From Mytilus galloprovincialis (Eukaryota; Mollusca; Bivalvia; Mytilida; Mytilidae), in NCBI RefSeq assembly GCF_965363235.1, contig NC_134841.1, positions 39,213,440-39,277,439 on the forward strand: a stretch of DNA of 64,000 nucleotides, in the 5' to 3' direction. The notes beneath the pieces are model-generated. The model did not search any database. It saw only the letters and a program-made list of their open reading frames with translations, and had not been told where the DNA came from. Positions 44,278 through 55,547 of this stretch are shown piece after piece. The position numbers were made by a program, and so were the translations under genes. Within the stretch, counting starts at the first letter, position 1. The number at the start of each line of letters is the position of its first letter.

Positions 44278-45532
44278 ATGTGCATGGTTTTATATTCATC
44301 GTCTGCTCAAAAGTCTTGTCCAGGAATAAGTAAGTGTTTTGCTGAATATTATGATTGGTTTTGTTTTTGTTTTGAATTGATGTAATGTGTTTATGATTGT
44401 ATTCGATGCAAATATTATTTTATACGACTTTGTTCGAATAAACTTGATTTTTTTCCTGTAGGCATTTAGATGATATGCATACTAGTTATCAAATAAGTTT
44501 TGAAACATTTTCCAAAAACCTTATAATTTTACTACAGTGTGTCTTGTACTAAAATATTTTAGGCAATGATGTTTTTGAAGATTTGATGGATGTCATGATG
44601 AAACTTAAGTGTCAGTCAGGCCAATCAAGTATGTATTAAACAAAATTATTTCATATACATTTTGTAACGTGGTTATTAAGTGGGCGCTGCTTTATTCAAA
44701 GCTATACACTATTTTGAAGTATAAACGTATCAGCTTCGTGGAGAAAAAATGTTCGTGCAGTTCATAAATATTTGTAAATAATAATGAAAAAAAGAGCTTT
44801 TAATAATTTAAAATTAAAGAAAATGATTTTTTATGATTAGAAGCAAGGATGTTAAATTTGAAACACATTTGCTCAAAAGTCAAATTCAAATTCAAAGAAA
44901 AAGAAGAAGCAAAAATTTATTTAAAATTGATTATGCTTTCTTTTATTTATACATTTAACTTAAAATGATTTGAATGTATTGCAGATACATTAAGTTTGTT
45001 AACAATGACTCATATTTGAACATACAAGACGAGTTAACATTAATTATATACATAAGTAACACTTTGAAAGATTCATTATGTTCAATTATAAGATTGGGTT
45101 TGACTCAAATAAATACGTCTTGCATTTTCAGACAACGGGGAACTACAGTCAAAGAAACCGGCATTTCTGGCAACGTTATCTAAAAATGTCAACTTAGGAC
45201 AGAACCACATATTAAAGTTTGATTCTATAAAGACAAACATCGGGGATGGGTATGACGCAAGTTCTGGAGTGTTTACTGCTCCACGGAAAGGCACATACGA
45301 ATTTGCAGTGAATTTCATCACCGGATATAAAGATGAATGGCTCGAGTTAGACCTGATTAAGAACAACAACATGGTTGTGAGGGGACATGCTGCTTTTGAT
45401 AAACACACATCGGGGTCACTTCAAGCCATTCTTGAACTGAAGAAAGGCGACCGGATCTATATCAATCATCCACGAGGTTCCGGGTTGCTTCAAGGAGAAC
45501 ACTACACGATGTTTTCTGGCCATTACATATAA
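44257..45532 (+). CDS. Secreted C1q-domain protein, three exons, 179 codons
   Basis: Exons 44257-44329, 44563-44628 and 45132-45532, with GTAAGT and GTATGT donors and TATTTTAG and TTTTCAG acceptors; phases agree. Exon 1: signal peptide MLLFSILMCMVLYSSSA then QKSCPG. Exon 2: NDVFEDLMDVMMKLKCQSGQ. Exon 3: C1q head from SKKPAFLATLSKNVNL through GVFTAPRKGTYEFAVNF, WLELDLIKNNN and GSLQAILELKKGD to HYTMFSGHYI and TAA. It has the same exon plan and cysteine positions as the minus-strand gene at 16.8-20.6 kb, so the two are paralogues. No collagen stalk. Probably an extracellular trimeric recognition protein; ligand unknown. Upstream lies a duplicated promoter, downstream a related pseudogene. The canonical AATAAA just after the stop (about 45547-45552) supports the 3' end. 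Confidence 0.9.
45132..45532 (+). CDS. Exon 3 of C1q gene 2: the whole C1q domain
   Basis: 132 residues after the split codon, ending MFSGHYI. Clean frame. The pseudogene exon at 51331-51702 aligns along its full length. Confidence 0.9.
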
Positions 45533-45554
45533 ATGAGATGCACCAAATAAAATT

Positions 45555-46095
45555 GCGTACGAAATGTAATTGGATTTTTATTATTTTTTAATACATTTGT
45601 GATATCAATTTAACCACTTCATCTGTCCGTCCACCCTTTTCAGCGTCCTTTTATGTTTTAACATAGTTAAAGTTCATAAACTAGTCACAACAACATCTAA
45701 GGCACCGAATAGTCAATGCGTCCTTGTTTTTTCCCTTCAGTTTAGTTGAAGGGCTTTAAGCCAACCAAAGCATAGCCTGGTATCCATCTGTGATCATAAG
45801 TCAATGGTTGAACGTTCACTGATTTATCTATGAGGTTTTTGAACCTTGTCACCTTTTATGTAATGTTTTAACAAAAGATACATAGTTTGTAATTATGAAT
45901 ACTAAGTTTAACATTACGCCTTTTTGATGACCTTATGCCTGTCTATAGGGTACACAGAATAATAATATACAACTCACACAATTATTGGCATTTTTGAATC
46001 CTGTATTTGTGTGTTTTGGAGATGGAGGAAGCGAATACTTTAATCCATTGAATAGCAATCAAACCACTGTCAACGTGATATATAAACTCATCATA
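45555..46095. other. Downstream flank of C1q gene 2, part of a segmental duplication
   Basis: No gene. GTTCATAAACTAGTCACAAC (45672) and ACACAGAATAATAATATACA (45951) have counterparts after the pseudogene (GTTCATAAACTCATCACATA near 51852, ACACAGAATAATAATTATGT near 54100). The two C1q blocks therefore descend from one duplicated segment, with later insertions in the second. Confidence 0.5.
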
Positions 46096-46120
46096 GATAC
46101 CAGAACTAAATTTAGTATAT

Positions 46121-46164
46121 ACGCTAGACGTGCATTTCGTCTAAAAAAGACTCATCAGTGACGC
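46121..46164 (-). ncRNA. Type I hammerhead ribozyme motif, core intact
   Basis: On the minus strand: stem I strand GCGTCA, CTGATGA, stem II GTCT-loop-AGAC, GAAA, a short stem III, then GTC and TAGCGT. All core bases agree with the hammerhead consensus; stem I has one weak pair. Confidence 0.7.
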
Positions 46165-47832
46165 ATGAATCAAAAAAGTTAAAAAGGTCAAATAAATTAC
46201 AAAGTTGAAGACCATTCAGAACCAAAATTCCAAAAAGTTTTGCAAATACAGCTATGGTAATCTATGCCTGAGGTAGAAAAGCCTAGTATTTCAAAAAATT
46301 CAAAAATTTGTAAACAGTAAATTTATAAATATAACCATATCAATGACAATTCATGTCAGCACAAAAAGTGCTGACTACTGGGCTTGTAATACTCTCAGGG
46401 CCATAAATCTCCACCAGCAGTGGCATCGACCCAGTGGTTGTAAATAAACTCATCATAGATAGTTATCAAAGGTACCAGGATTATAATTTAGTACGCCATA
46501 TGCGCGTTTCGTCTACATAAGACTCATCAGTGACGCTCATATCAAAATATTTATAAAGCCAAACAAGAACAAAGTTAAAGAGCATTGAGGATCCACAGAT
46601 ACCAGGACTAAATTTAGTATATACGCCAGACGCGCGTTTCGTCTAAAAAAGACTCATTAGTGACGCTCGAATCCAAAAAAGTTTAAAAGGCCAAATAAAT
46701 TACGAAGTTGAAGAGCATTGAGAACCAAAATTCAAAAAAGTTTTGCAAATACAGCTAAGGTAATCTATGCCTGAGGTAGAAAAGCCTAATATTTTAAAAA
46801 ATTCAAAAATTTGTAAACAGTAAATTTATAAATATAACCATATCAATGACAATTCATGTCAGCACAAAAAGTGCTGACTACTGGGTTTGTTATACCCTCA
46901 GGGAAATAAATATCCACCAGCAGTGGCATCGATCCAGTGTTTGTAAATAAACTCATCATAGATAGTTATCAAAGGTACCAAGATTTTAATTAAGTACGCC
47001 ATACGCGCGTTTCGTCTACATAAGACTCACCAGTGACGCTCATATCAAAATATTTATAAAGCCAAACAAGAACAAAGTTAAAGAGCATTGAGGTTTCAAA
47101 ATTCCTAAAAGTTGTGCCAAATACGGCTAAGGTAATCTATGCCTGGGATAAGAAAATCCTTAGGTTTTCGAAAATTCAAAGTTTTGTAAACAGGAGATTT
47201 ATAAAAATGACCACATTATTGATATTCATGTCAACACCGAAGTGTTGACTACTGGGCTGGTGATACCCTCGGGGACGAAACGTCCACCAGCAGTGGCATC
47301 GACCCAGTGGTGTAAATAGTTATCAAGGTACCAGGATTATAATTTAGTACGCCATACGCGAGTTTCGTCTACATAAGACTCACCAGTGACGCTCATATCA
47401 AAATATTTATAAAGCCAAACAAGAACAAAGTTGAAGAGCATTGATGATCCAAAATTCCTAAAAGTTGTGTCAAATACGGCAAAGGTAATCTATGCCTGGG
47501 ATAAGAAAATCCTTAGGTTTTCGAAAATTCAAAGTTTTGTAAACAGGAAATTTATAAAAATGACCACATTATTGATATTGATGTCAAGACCGAAGTGTTG
47601 ACTACTGGGCTGGTGATACCCTCGGGGACGAAACGTCCAAAAGCAATGGCATCGACCCAGTGGTGTAAATAGTTATCAAAGGTACAAGGATTCTAATTTA
47701 GTACGCCATACGCGCGTGTCGTCTACATAAGACTCATCAGTGACGCTCATATCAAAATATTTATAAAGCCAAACAAAAACAAAGTTCAAGAGCATTGAGG
47801 ATCCATAGATACCAGGACTAAATTTAGTATAT

Positions 47833-47876
47833 ACGCCAGACGCGCGTTTCGTCTAAAAAAGACTCATCAGTGACGC
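47833..47876 (-). ncRNA. Type I hammerhead ribozyme motif, core intact
   Basis: On the minus strand: GCGTCA, CTGATGA, GTCT-loop-AGAC, GAAA, CGCGCGTC (cleavage after GTC), TGGCGT. Stem I pairs over six bases, counting wobbles. Stem III is only about three pairs, so it may act best as a dimer in tandem transcripts, as known for minimal stem-III hammerheads. Confidence 0.75.
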
Positions 47877-48344
47877 TTGAATCCAAAAAAGGTAAAAAGG
47901 TCAAATAAATTACGAAGTTGAAGAGCATTGAGAACCAAAATTCAAAAACGTTTTGCAAATCCAGCTAAGGTAATCTATGCCTGAGGTAGAAAAGCCTAGT
48001 ATTTTAAAAAATTCAAAAATTTGTAAACAGTAAATTAATAAATATAACCATATCAATGACAATTCATGTCAGCACAAAAAGTGCTGACTACTGGGCTTGT
48101 GATACCCTCAGGGAAATAAATCTCTACCAGCAGTGGCATCGACCCAGTGGTTGTAAATAAACGCATCATAGATACCAGGACAAAATCTAGTATATCTTTA
48201 TATTAATCATTTGCATTGCACTCAAATGTACATATAAAAAAAGCGACAGGAGATACCAACATCATGATAATCGATAAATAAAAGAGGGAAAAAATACAGT
48301 CAACTGTCTTTAAAACTTTTTTTAAGATGACTTTAATTTTATAC

Positions 48345-48560
48345 CTAGTTACCATGTTTCAAAATTTTTCTTGTAAGTAGCAGCCCGTTATTAGGGAAAT
48401 GAAAAGAAACGCATATTCTGAAATAGATAGCAACAACTTTGATATGTAAAATCAATGCGCAGGCGCTGCTGGAATGTCGCCTAACGGTAAAGTAGTAACC
48501 ATGATCTTCACCTAAGATCATATCTGGATGGCAGGGTATTGTCCTATCAAGGTATAACAA
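48345..48560 (-). pseudogene. PLE reverse transcriptase remnant
   Basis: Minus-strand text GDIPAAPAH, then YISKLLLSISEYAF and LQEKF matches the PLE stretch SNIPTSPAYGIYIFKLIRYS. It occupies the same relative place behind the C1q gene as 54836-55051 does behind the pseudogene, so it predates that duplication. Broken. Confidence 0.5.
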
Positions 48561-48599
48561 TCTTGTCTTTTGTCATATCTTTGAACTTTATTTCAAATC

Positions 48600-50428
48600 A
48601 AATAAGTACCAATATATTAACGTACATTGACCGTTAACTACAGATACATGTATGTATCTACCTTGGTCAGGTAACGTAGATGAAGTTAACATATTATTAT
48701 TACCTAAAATAATATCTTGGCTACATTTTTTGTTTGGTTTTCAAGCCATTAAATTGGTCAAGGTTGATGACAGCTGGTAACGTATTGAGGTTCTATTCAG
48801 AGAAGCGGTGTATTTGTTTTCTCTCTTATCAGCAACTATCATAGAAGTAGTAAGTTAAGCAAGATATCAAACAAGATTGAAACTCACAATTTTCCGGAAA
48901 ATACCTCTTCTAAGTCTAAGTGAGGAATGGCGGTTGTTTTTCATTTGTTCTATTGATTGATAACGTTTGCTTTTGTCAGTTTAGAATGGACTTCCCGTTA
49001 CGGATTTTTCTTGGAGATAGGTATTTTGTGTGATATATTTTTGTTAGTTGTGATTAGATGTAATATGATCCTTTATACGAATAATGAAAAAAAATCAAAT
49101 GCATTTTAAAAGCACACACACGTTTGGATAATGTTATTAGATCAATTCGTAATTCAACATTGGGGAATTTTGAAATAAATTTACAGATCATTTAAGGTAG
49201 ATCATAGGCATATGTTTGCAGAGATAGAATTTTCTAATACTTTGGCAAAATGAAGATTTTAATATTATCTTTTCAAAAATATGACAAAAAGGATGGGTCA
49301 CCGTGCTATTTTTAAAGCTATGAATCGTCGAAAATTGCCTAAATTTGCTTAGAATGATAACGAAAAAAAAAACACATGTTTGTGCATAAAAGAAAATCTA
49401 TGAGATACAATTTTGAAATAAATTATGAGAAGAAAATTTTATAATTTGTTTTAAGAAAATAAAAAGAAAAAATGGTTTCACCGAACTTGTTTTCTTGCTA
49501 CAAGTAAAAACAAATTTCCCTATCAATCCAGTATAAATTTAGTATTAAAAGAAAAATATCCCGCTGTGCGGTTACCGAAATTATTACTCGACTTTTCGAA
49601 TTGCTTGGTGAATGAATCTGTTGTGTCAAATTAAAACATTTTATCTAAAGGTGAACACTATTATGTGTTTAGAAATTACAAGGTTACATGCTAAAAAGAT
49701 AGTTGTGTGAGTTCATGGAAGCCCAGCATCAGTACAACTTTGTGCAACGTAATAAACTCTAATATTAGATATAGTATTATATTTCACGAAATTAATCAGA
49801 CCAAAATGTTGTATCGCATCAAGGTTATTATACTGAAATTATTAAGTAAAAATGAAAATTTTCTATTCTTCATTTTGAACATAAGTCACATTTTTCTCAA
49901 ACATTTCCCGTCAAACTCCTTCCACCAATTTACAGTATATAATAAGAATACATAATGTTAACAAAAGCTGAACAATAAGTTTTGATAAAGATTAAAAGCA
50001 GGAATTTTGACAATTATCTGCAAGGTTTTGTCGCAAATCGAATTAAACGACAATTAAGGAATGTGCGCGTCTGGCAATATACAATTTTAATCCTGATGAT
50101 GAGTTTATGTATACGGTCCACATAATTTAACTTACTTATTCTACAATAAAACAAACACATTGCATAGAGGGTTATACTAGTACCTATTTTCATCATCTTT
50201 TTAAAATTAGTACATGTGGTTGTCACTATTGTTTATGGTATAAATACTTGGTATGTGAAAAAGGAGCAAACTTCGTTGTCTTTTATTCTATTATGCTGTG
50301 TTGTATTAGTACAACGAATTTTAATCATTTATGTCTATTGTGGATAAATCAATTTTGTAAATAATTACTATTTTTTTATATTTTAAAACACATGAACATA
50401 AGAAATATACAAAAGTGATCACTAAAAA
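48600..50428. other. Intergenic, no gene seen
   Basis: AT-rich. A TATA-like TATAAATACTTGG near 50240 resembles a core promoter, but no exon with a signal peptide was found after it before the repeat array. Nothing else recognised. Confidence 0.4.
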
Positions 50429-51275
50429 GTTATTAAAGGTATCAGGATTATAATGTAATAAGCTAGACGCGCATTTCGTCTACATAAGACTCATCCGTGA
50501 CGCTGCGATCAAAAAAGTTATAAAGACAAACAAGTATAAAATGACATTGAGGATCCAAAATTCCAAAAAGTTGTGCCAAATACGGCTAAGGTAATCTATT
50601 CCTGGGATATAAAACTCCTTAGTTTTTCGAAAATTCAAAATTTTGTCAACAGGAAATTTATAAAAATGATCTTATAATGATTTTCATGTCAACACCGAAG
50701 TGTTGACTACTTGGCTGGTGATACCATAGGGAACGAAATGTCCACCAGCAGTGGTATCGACCCAGTGGTGTAAAAAATTATCAAAGGTACCAGGGTTATA
50801 ATTTAATACGCTAGACGCGCATTTCGTCTACATTAGACTCACCAGTTACGCTCCGATCAAAATAGTTATAAAGCCAAACAAGTATAAAGTTGAAGAGCAT
50901 TGAGGACCCAAAATTCCAAATACGGCTAAGGTAATTTATTCCTGGAATACTAATAGTTATCAAAAGTACCAGGATTATAAATTAGTACGTCAGATATGCG
51001 TTTTGTCTACTTAAGACTCATCAGTGACGCTCATATCAAAATATTTATAAAGCCAAACAAGTACAAAGTTGAAGAGCATTGAGGATCCAAAATTCCAAAA
51101 AGTTGTGCCAAATACGGCTAATTTAATCTATTCCTGGGACAAGAAAATCCTTAGTTTTTCGAAAAATTCAAAGTTTTGTAAACAGGAAATTTATAAAAAT
51201 GACCATATAATTGATATTCATGTCAACACCGAAGTACTGACTACTGGGCTTGTGATACATCCTAATACACTCTAA
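50429..51275 (-). repeat. Tandem array of hammerhead-bearing units, array B
   Basis: Three type-B units start near 50435, 50778 and 50948; the middle one is shortened. Hammerhead motifs on the minus strand all have core damage: CGGATGA near 50490, CTGGTGA near 50850, and AAAA instead of GAAA near 51005. More diverged than array C. It lies directly upstream of the C1q pseudogene exon and replaces any exons 1 and 2. Confidence 0.7.
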
Positions 51276-51330
51276 ACATGTTTAATGTTGTTATTGAATA
51301 TGACACATATTGTTTAATCTTACATTTTAG

Positions 51331-51702
51331 ATAAACCGGCATTTTTTTGCAACATTGTCTACAAAAATGGTCAGCGTAAGAACGAGTAACGTAGTGAAGT
51401 TTAATAATGTAACAACAAACATCGGAGGTGGTTATGACGTAAGCTCCGGAGTGTTTACTGTTCGAACAAAAGGCACGTACGTACGAATTTCATTACTAGT
51501 AATAGGCACGAGTGGCTCGAACTAGATCTGATTAAAAACAGTTGTTGTAAGGGGACATGCTGCTCATGATCAATTTACATCGGGATCTATTCAAGCCATT
51601 CTTGAACTGAATGTATGCGATCGAATCTGGGTCAATCATCCACGAAGTTCAGGGCTGCTTTATGGTGATAATTTCACGATGTTTTCTGGCCACTATATAT
51701 AA
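51331..51702 (+). pseudogene. C1q-domain exon, pseudogene
   Basis: After TACATTTTAG, the text aligns with exon 3 of C1q gene 2: KPAFF, TNIGGGYDVSSGVFTV, HEWLELDLIK, VVVRGHAAHDQFTSGS, IQAILELNVCDRIWVNHPRS, then FTMFSGHYI and TAA. There are frameshifts near the run of Ts at 51345-51351 and around 51480-51540, where several codons are also missing. No exon 1 or 2 was found upstream. A dead paralogue in the duplicated segment. Confidence 0.8.
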
Positions 51703-51909
51703 GTAAGACGCACCAAATAAAAAAATTATCAAAAAAATTTAATTGTCATTCTTCTTTTAAATCCACGATTTTAATTTACCACTAACAGACCACCTGTCCT
51801 TGTGTCTGCCCTTCTGTGCAGCCTTCCATCTTAACCCTTTTCAATAATAAATGTTCATAAACTCATCACATATACATCCTGGTAACCGACTACAACTATG
51901 GTATTAATG

Positions 51910-52570
51910 AATGGGTGTTTTTATAATGGCCCTTTTATATGTCCAAGGTCTGTAATAATGGTCGAGGAAGTCTGTAATGGCCCGAGGCAACGCCGAGGGC
52001 CATGACAGACATCCTAGGCCATTATTACTAACCGAGTATATATAACAGGGCCATTATAAAAACACCCATTTCTTAATACATTTATTAACCAACTGAACAA
52101 AAGTATATGTCTTGCTACCGACTTGATGTACTCTCTTACTCTTTTAATGACAGTTTAGTTTGAAAAAAATAGTTTGTACTTCACCATGATAAAGCTTTAA
52201 ATATACCAAATATCCAAGATATCAAGTTGAAAGAAGTTATGTGTTGAAAAACAGGATGAACAGTGATCCCTTTATATGGTTCTTTATAACTCTTTAATGG
52301 TTTACTCTTTACAACTTAATTTTATTAACTTTATTAAAAACCTTAACTGGGCTTAATACAGACAAACTGGGCATTAATACAGGGCCATTACAGAAAACAG
52401 GGCCATTACAGAAAAAACAGGGCCATTACAGAAAAACAGGGCCATTACAGAAAAACCGGGCCATTACAGAAAAAAACAGGGCCATTACAGAAAAACAGGG
52501 TCAATACAGAAAATGTGTAATTTTTAATAAATAGTCATTTTTGGCAATAATGTACTTAGTTGGTTAATAA
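51910..52570. repeat. Nested inverted-repeat element
   Basis: AATGGGTGTTTTTATAATGG (51910) pairs with CCATTATAAAAACACCCATT (to 52070), 23 perfect bases. Inside this, TCTGTAATGGCCC faces GGGCCATGACAGA. A wider pair, TTATTAACCAACT (52080-52092) and AGTTGGTTAATAA (about 52557-52570), encloses the minisatellite at 52378-52515. It inserted into the flank of the C1q pseudogene, since the corresponding flank of gene 2 lacks it. Confidence 0.6.
52378..52515 (+). repeat. About 19-bp minisatellite ACAGGGCCATTACAGAAAA
   Basis: Seven or eight units with small length differences in the A run. The unit shares GGGCCATTA with the ends of the surrounding inverted-repeat element, so it probably grew from it. 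Confidence 0.8.
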
Positions 52571-53171
52571 TACAATGTATTTAATGCTTCGTTAGGTAGA
52601 CATACTGTAATGCCGGCTTTCCCCATTTGTATAGTAAACCTATGTCTGTATAGTTTCTTGAAAGTATTTAGGATAAACGATAGATGTTAGTGAGATGTCT
52701 AATGCTGCAAGTAATGTAAAACTTGTAATTTGTTAAATTGGCTGTTGTTTCCATGAGACGACAGATTTGTGTATGTTAGTTTGTTAAGAAGTTTTATTTC
52801 ACGTACTGATCCCGTATTTTCGCGGTAGTTACCTTATTATACTATAAACTCAAATAAAACTATTCTAATGATCTACTTATGAATTTAAAGTCAAAACGCA
52901 TTTTTATTGATGAAGATCAATCCATGTTTACAAACAATATCAACATTACGGGAATTTCCCTTGTGTGATTCATGGTTTCCGATTGGTAAACACTATGTAA
53001 AAAGCTCTGCCATTGGTCAGTCGAAAGTATAAATACAAAAACAACAACAGAAACGACGGAATGTTGGGTTGACAATGAATGGGAAGTGACAAACTTAAAT
53101 ATAAGCTGGAATAAGTCTGAAAAATACAGACAAGCGTTGAAAGTTAATTTTGTTGTAATTTAAGATTGTCA

Positions 53172-53255
53172 GTGCCGGTGACGGTGCTATGTACGTGTAC
53201 CGGTGACGGTGCTAAATACGGGTGACGGTGACAGTGTCGGTGACAGTGCTATTGA
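53172..53255 (+). repeat. GTGACGGTGCT-type short tandem repeat
   Basis: Irregular repeats of CGGTGACGGTGCTA, GGGTGACGGTGAC and CGGTGACAGTGCT. GC-rich compared with the surroundings. Confidence 0.6.
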
Positions 53256-53259
53256 AGGT

Positions 53260-54435
53260 GCACATTAAGAGTTCTGTCGGCGGTTTTGACATTTTAATAT
53301 GTCATTTAATGTGTTATATTAAGTTATTGTCTTCTTAGTTCTTTAATGTAGAAGGGTGTTTTGATCCTTTAATTGAGAATATAGAAAGATACAAAATAAG
53401 TGACAACCTTGTTACTTGACTGTTGAACTATATACATGAACTAGTTGTGTGTGTCTATGTAAGACCAACCTTAACCGAAAACCTGACCAGACCTGTGACG
53501 GATCCTGCAAGACCCATTCTCTCCGGAGTGGATTATTTTTTATATTAATAAAATATGAAACTTTATTTTATTCAGATATTTTATTTCATAACTGAGAATT
53601 ATATATATATATACAAGTATACGTTTTCCCTTTCTGTAACGTGTTTTGGTCCGACGGCAAACAGTGGACGTTGAACCTTACACTTTATAGATCCTTTTAC
53701 TCTCTTTTTCTTTGTGACCCTGGGTTCTCTGGTGGCCGACTCTAGCACCAGGGAGGCGGCGTTACAATACTTCGACGCTATCTTTTTGTTAAGTTTCGTT
53801 GTTATGCTTAAAGACAACCGCAGCATATCCTGGAATATATCTATGGTTGTTAAATCTAAACATATCGTCTGAAGGCAATGCTTTAGTGATTTATTTTCCA
53901 GATTATTGAATTATGTCACCTATATTTCATGACTTTAATAGCATTATGAGTTGGTTGACCATTATGGTATCCGTGTTGTTCAGTCTTTAGTTTTCTATGT
54001 TGTGTTTTTTGTACTGTTGTTTCTCAAGTTTTTTTTATACTTTTCTCTTTATATAGAAATTTATATCATACAATGTTTGCAACATGACGACCATTATGAC
54101 ACAGAATAATAATTATGTACAACTAACACAATCAGTGGTAGTTTATCATGTTCATGTGTCTTTGTGTTTTGTAGAAGAGGAGGGACATACTTTATTCTCT
54201 TGACTAGAAACTAACCCGCTTTTATTGATATATATTATTCGTTTGCAATGTACTAACATTTACCCATAAAAGCGACAGAAGATACCTACCGAATAATCCA
54301 TCAACAAAAACATTAATAACAGACATTAACATGAGAAAAGAAAAGAAAAAATAACGACAATACAAACAACATATGAAACAAAGCAAGTCAAATCGCACAT
54401 AAAAAACTCCAGTGTAATATTAGGTTCTCATGATA
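53260..54435. other. Intergenic; partial dispersed repeat at 53970-54020
   Basis: No gene recognised. TAGTTTTCTATGTTGTGT near 53988 is a fragment of the repeat at 9421-9578. Sequence around 54095-54290 is the counterpart of 45940-46040 and 48190-48270 in the C1q segmental duplication (shared AAGCGACAG, GATACC). Confidence 0.4.
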
Positions 54436-54439
54436 ACTC

Positions 54440-54620
54440 AGGTTTAGCTAGCTATAAAACCAGGTTCAATATAAGAAAATGCATGTACCAAGTCAGGAAT
54501 ATGACAGTTGTTATCCATTCCTTTGATATGTTTCAGATTTTGATGTTGCCATTCGATAAGGGACTTTCCATTTTGAATTTTCCTCGGAGTTCAGTATTTT
54601 TGTGATTTTACTTTTTTCTT
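54440..54620 (+). repeat. PLE-tail repeat, copy 6
   Basis: AGCTATAAAACCAGGTTCAA, GTACCAAGTCAGGAATATGA, TCCTCGGAGTTCAGTATTTT in family order, shorter than the other copies. Confidence 0.55.
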
Positions 54621-54835
54621 GTATCAACAGTTGCTTGTCCAAGTAAGTTATACCTGTCATATTGATTATAGCAAGTAAATTCATGTGATAAGACAGTCAC
54701 AATTGACGAAAAAGAATACTGGATTTTAGCTAAAGCGATTTAAAGATATTATGGTCGTTTATGACAAATAAATTTCAGAACAGTAAACCATATCGTGCTA
54801 GCGTCCGTAAAACTTCCAAAACGATTACTGTAATA

Positions 54836-55051
54836 TTAATCTAAGTTACCCCTGTTTCCATAGATTCTTTTTAAGTTGCAACACTTTATCAAGGAAATCA
54901 TGAAAAGCTCTGAAATATATCGCAATAACTCAGATATACAGACGCAACTAGAATGTTGCCTAGCAAAGATATCACCATGGCCTTTTCCAAAGGCCAATTC
55001 ATAAAGTAGGACAGCATAATATTGAGATTCTTGGTCACTCCTATTGGACAC
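54836..55051 (-). pseudogene. PLE reverse transcriptase remnant
   Basis: Minus-strand pieces CVCISELLRYISE and HDFLDKVLQLKKNLWKQG match the thumb region of mussel PLEs (compare GIYIFKLIRYSRACSSYSDF at 13.4 kb). It is the likely partner of 48345-48560 through segmental duplication. Confidence 0.45.
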
Positions 55052-55228
55052 AATTTAGATATGTAAGTAAAAATATGATTATATGCAAAATATATTCTAG
55101 CCGAAACAATCTAAGAGCTAATCTTATTCAAATGCAAGGGAATAGAAAATAAGCAAAAGAAAACAAAAAAGTTAAAACTATAATTTGTATTTGACTGTGT
55201 ACACATTGTAATTTGTACACAAAGTCAG

Positions 55229-55440
55229 TAGTTACGATTGTGAGAATGGTCGAGTAGTTACGATTGTGTTGTGAGAATGTCCGAGTAAGTGCAATTGTGT
55301 TGTGAGAATTGCCGAGTAGGTACGATTGTGTTGTGAGAATGGTCGAGTAGGTACGATTGTGTTGTGAGAATGGCCGAGTAGGTACGATGGTGTTATAAGA
55401 ATAGCCGAGTAGTTATGATTGTGTTGTGAGAATGACCATT
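55229..55440 (+). repeat. 31-bp minisatellite, about seven units
   Basis: Consensus unit TAGGTACGATTGTGTTGTG then AGAATGGYCGAG. Units differ at a few bases and the first is shortened. The minus-strand open frame over it (HNTIVPTRPFSQ repeats) is a by-product; there is no evidence for a protein. Confidence 0.85.
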
Positions 55441-55547
55441 CTTTGCAGTACAATACATATCGTTTGACTTCTTTCTTGTGCCTGTATTGATAGATTGTTT
55501 CCAGTTGTCTACGTTAACATGTCAAATAAACATTCTCGTTTGAATTG

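Larger units (their letters stand above)
46096..48193 (-). repeat. Tandem array of hammerhead-bearing units (retrozyme-like), array A
   Basis: Two related unit types of about 350-360 bp alternate: type A starting GATACCAGGACTAAATTTAG and type B starting TAGTTATCAAAGGTACCAGG. Order: A (46096), partial B then A (46460, joined near 46598), B (46963), B (47317), partial B then A (47670, joined near 47808), end of A (to 48193). The partial-B/A joint occurs twice at the same place, so a composite higher-order unit was itself duplicated. Each unit has one hammerhead motif on the minus strand. Cores look intact at 46121-46164 and 47833-47876. Others carry changes in conserved positions: CTAATGA at 46623, CTGGTGA at 46996 and 47349, GACA for GAAA at 47703; the copy at 46493 has ATA in place of GTC. 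No protein coding. Confidence 0.75.
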
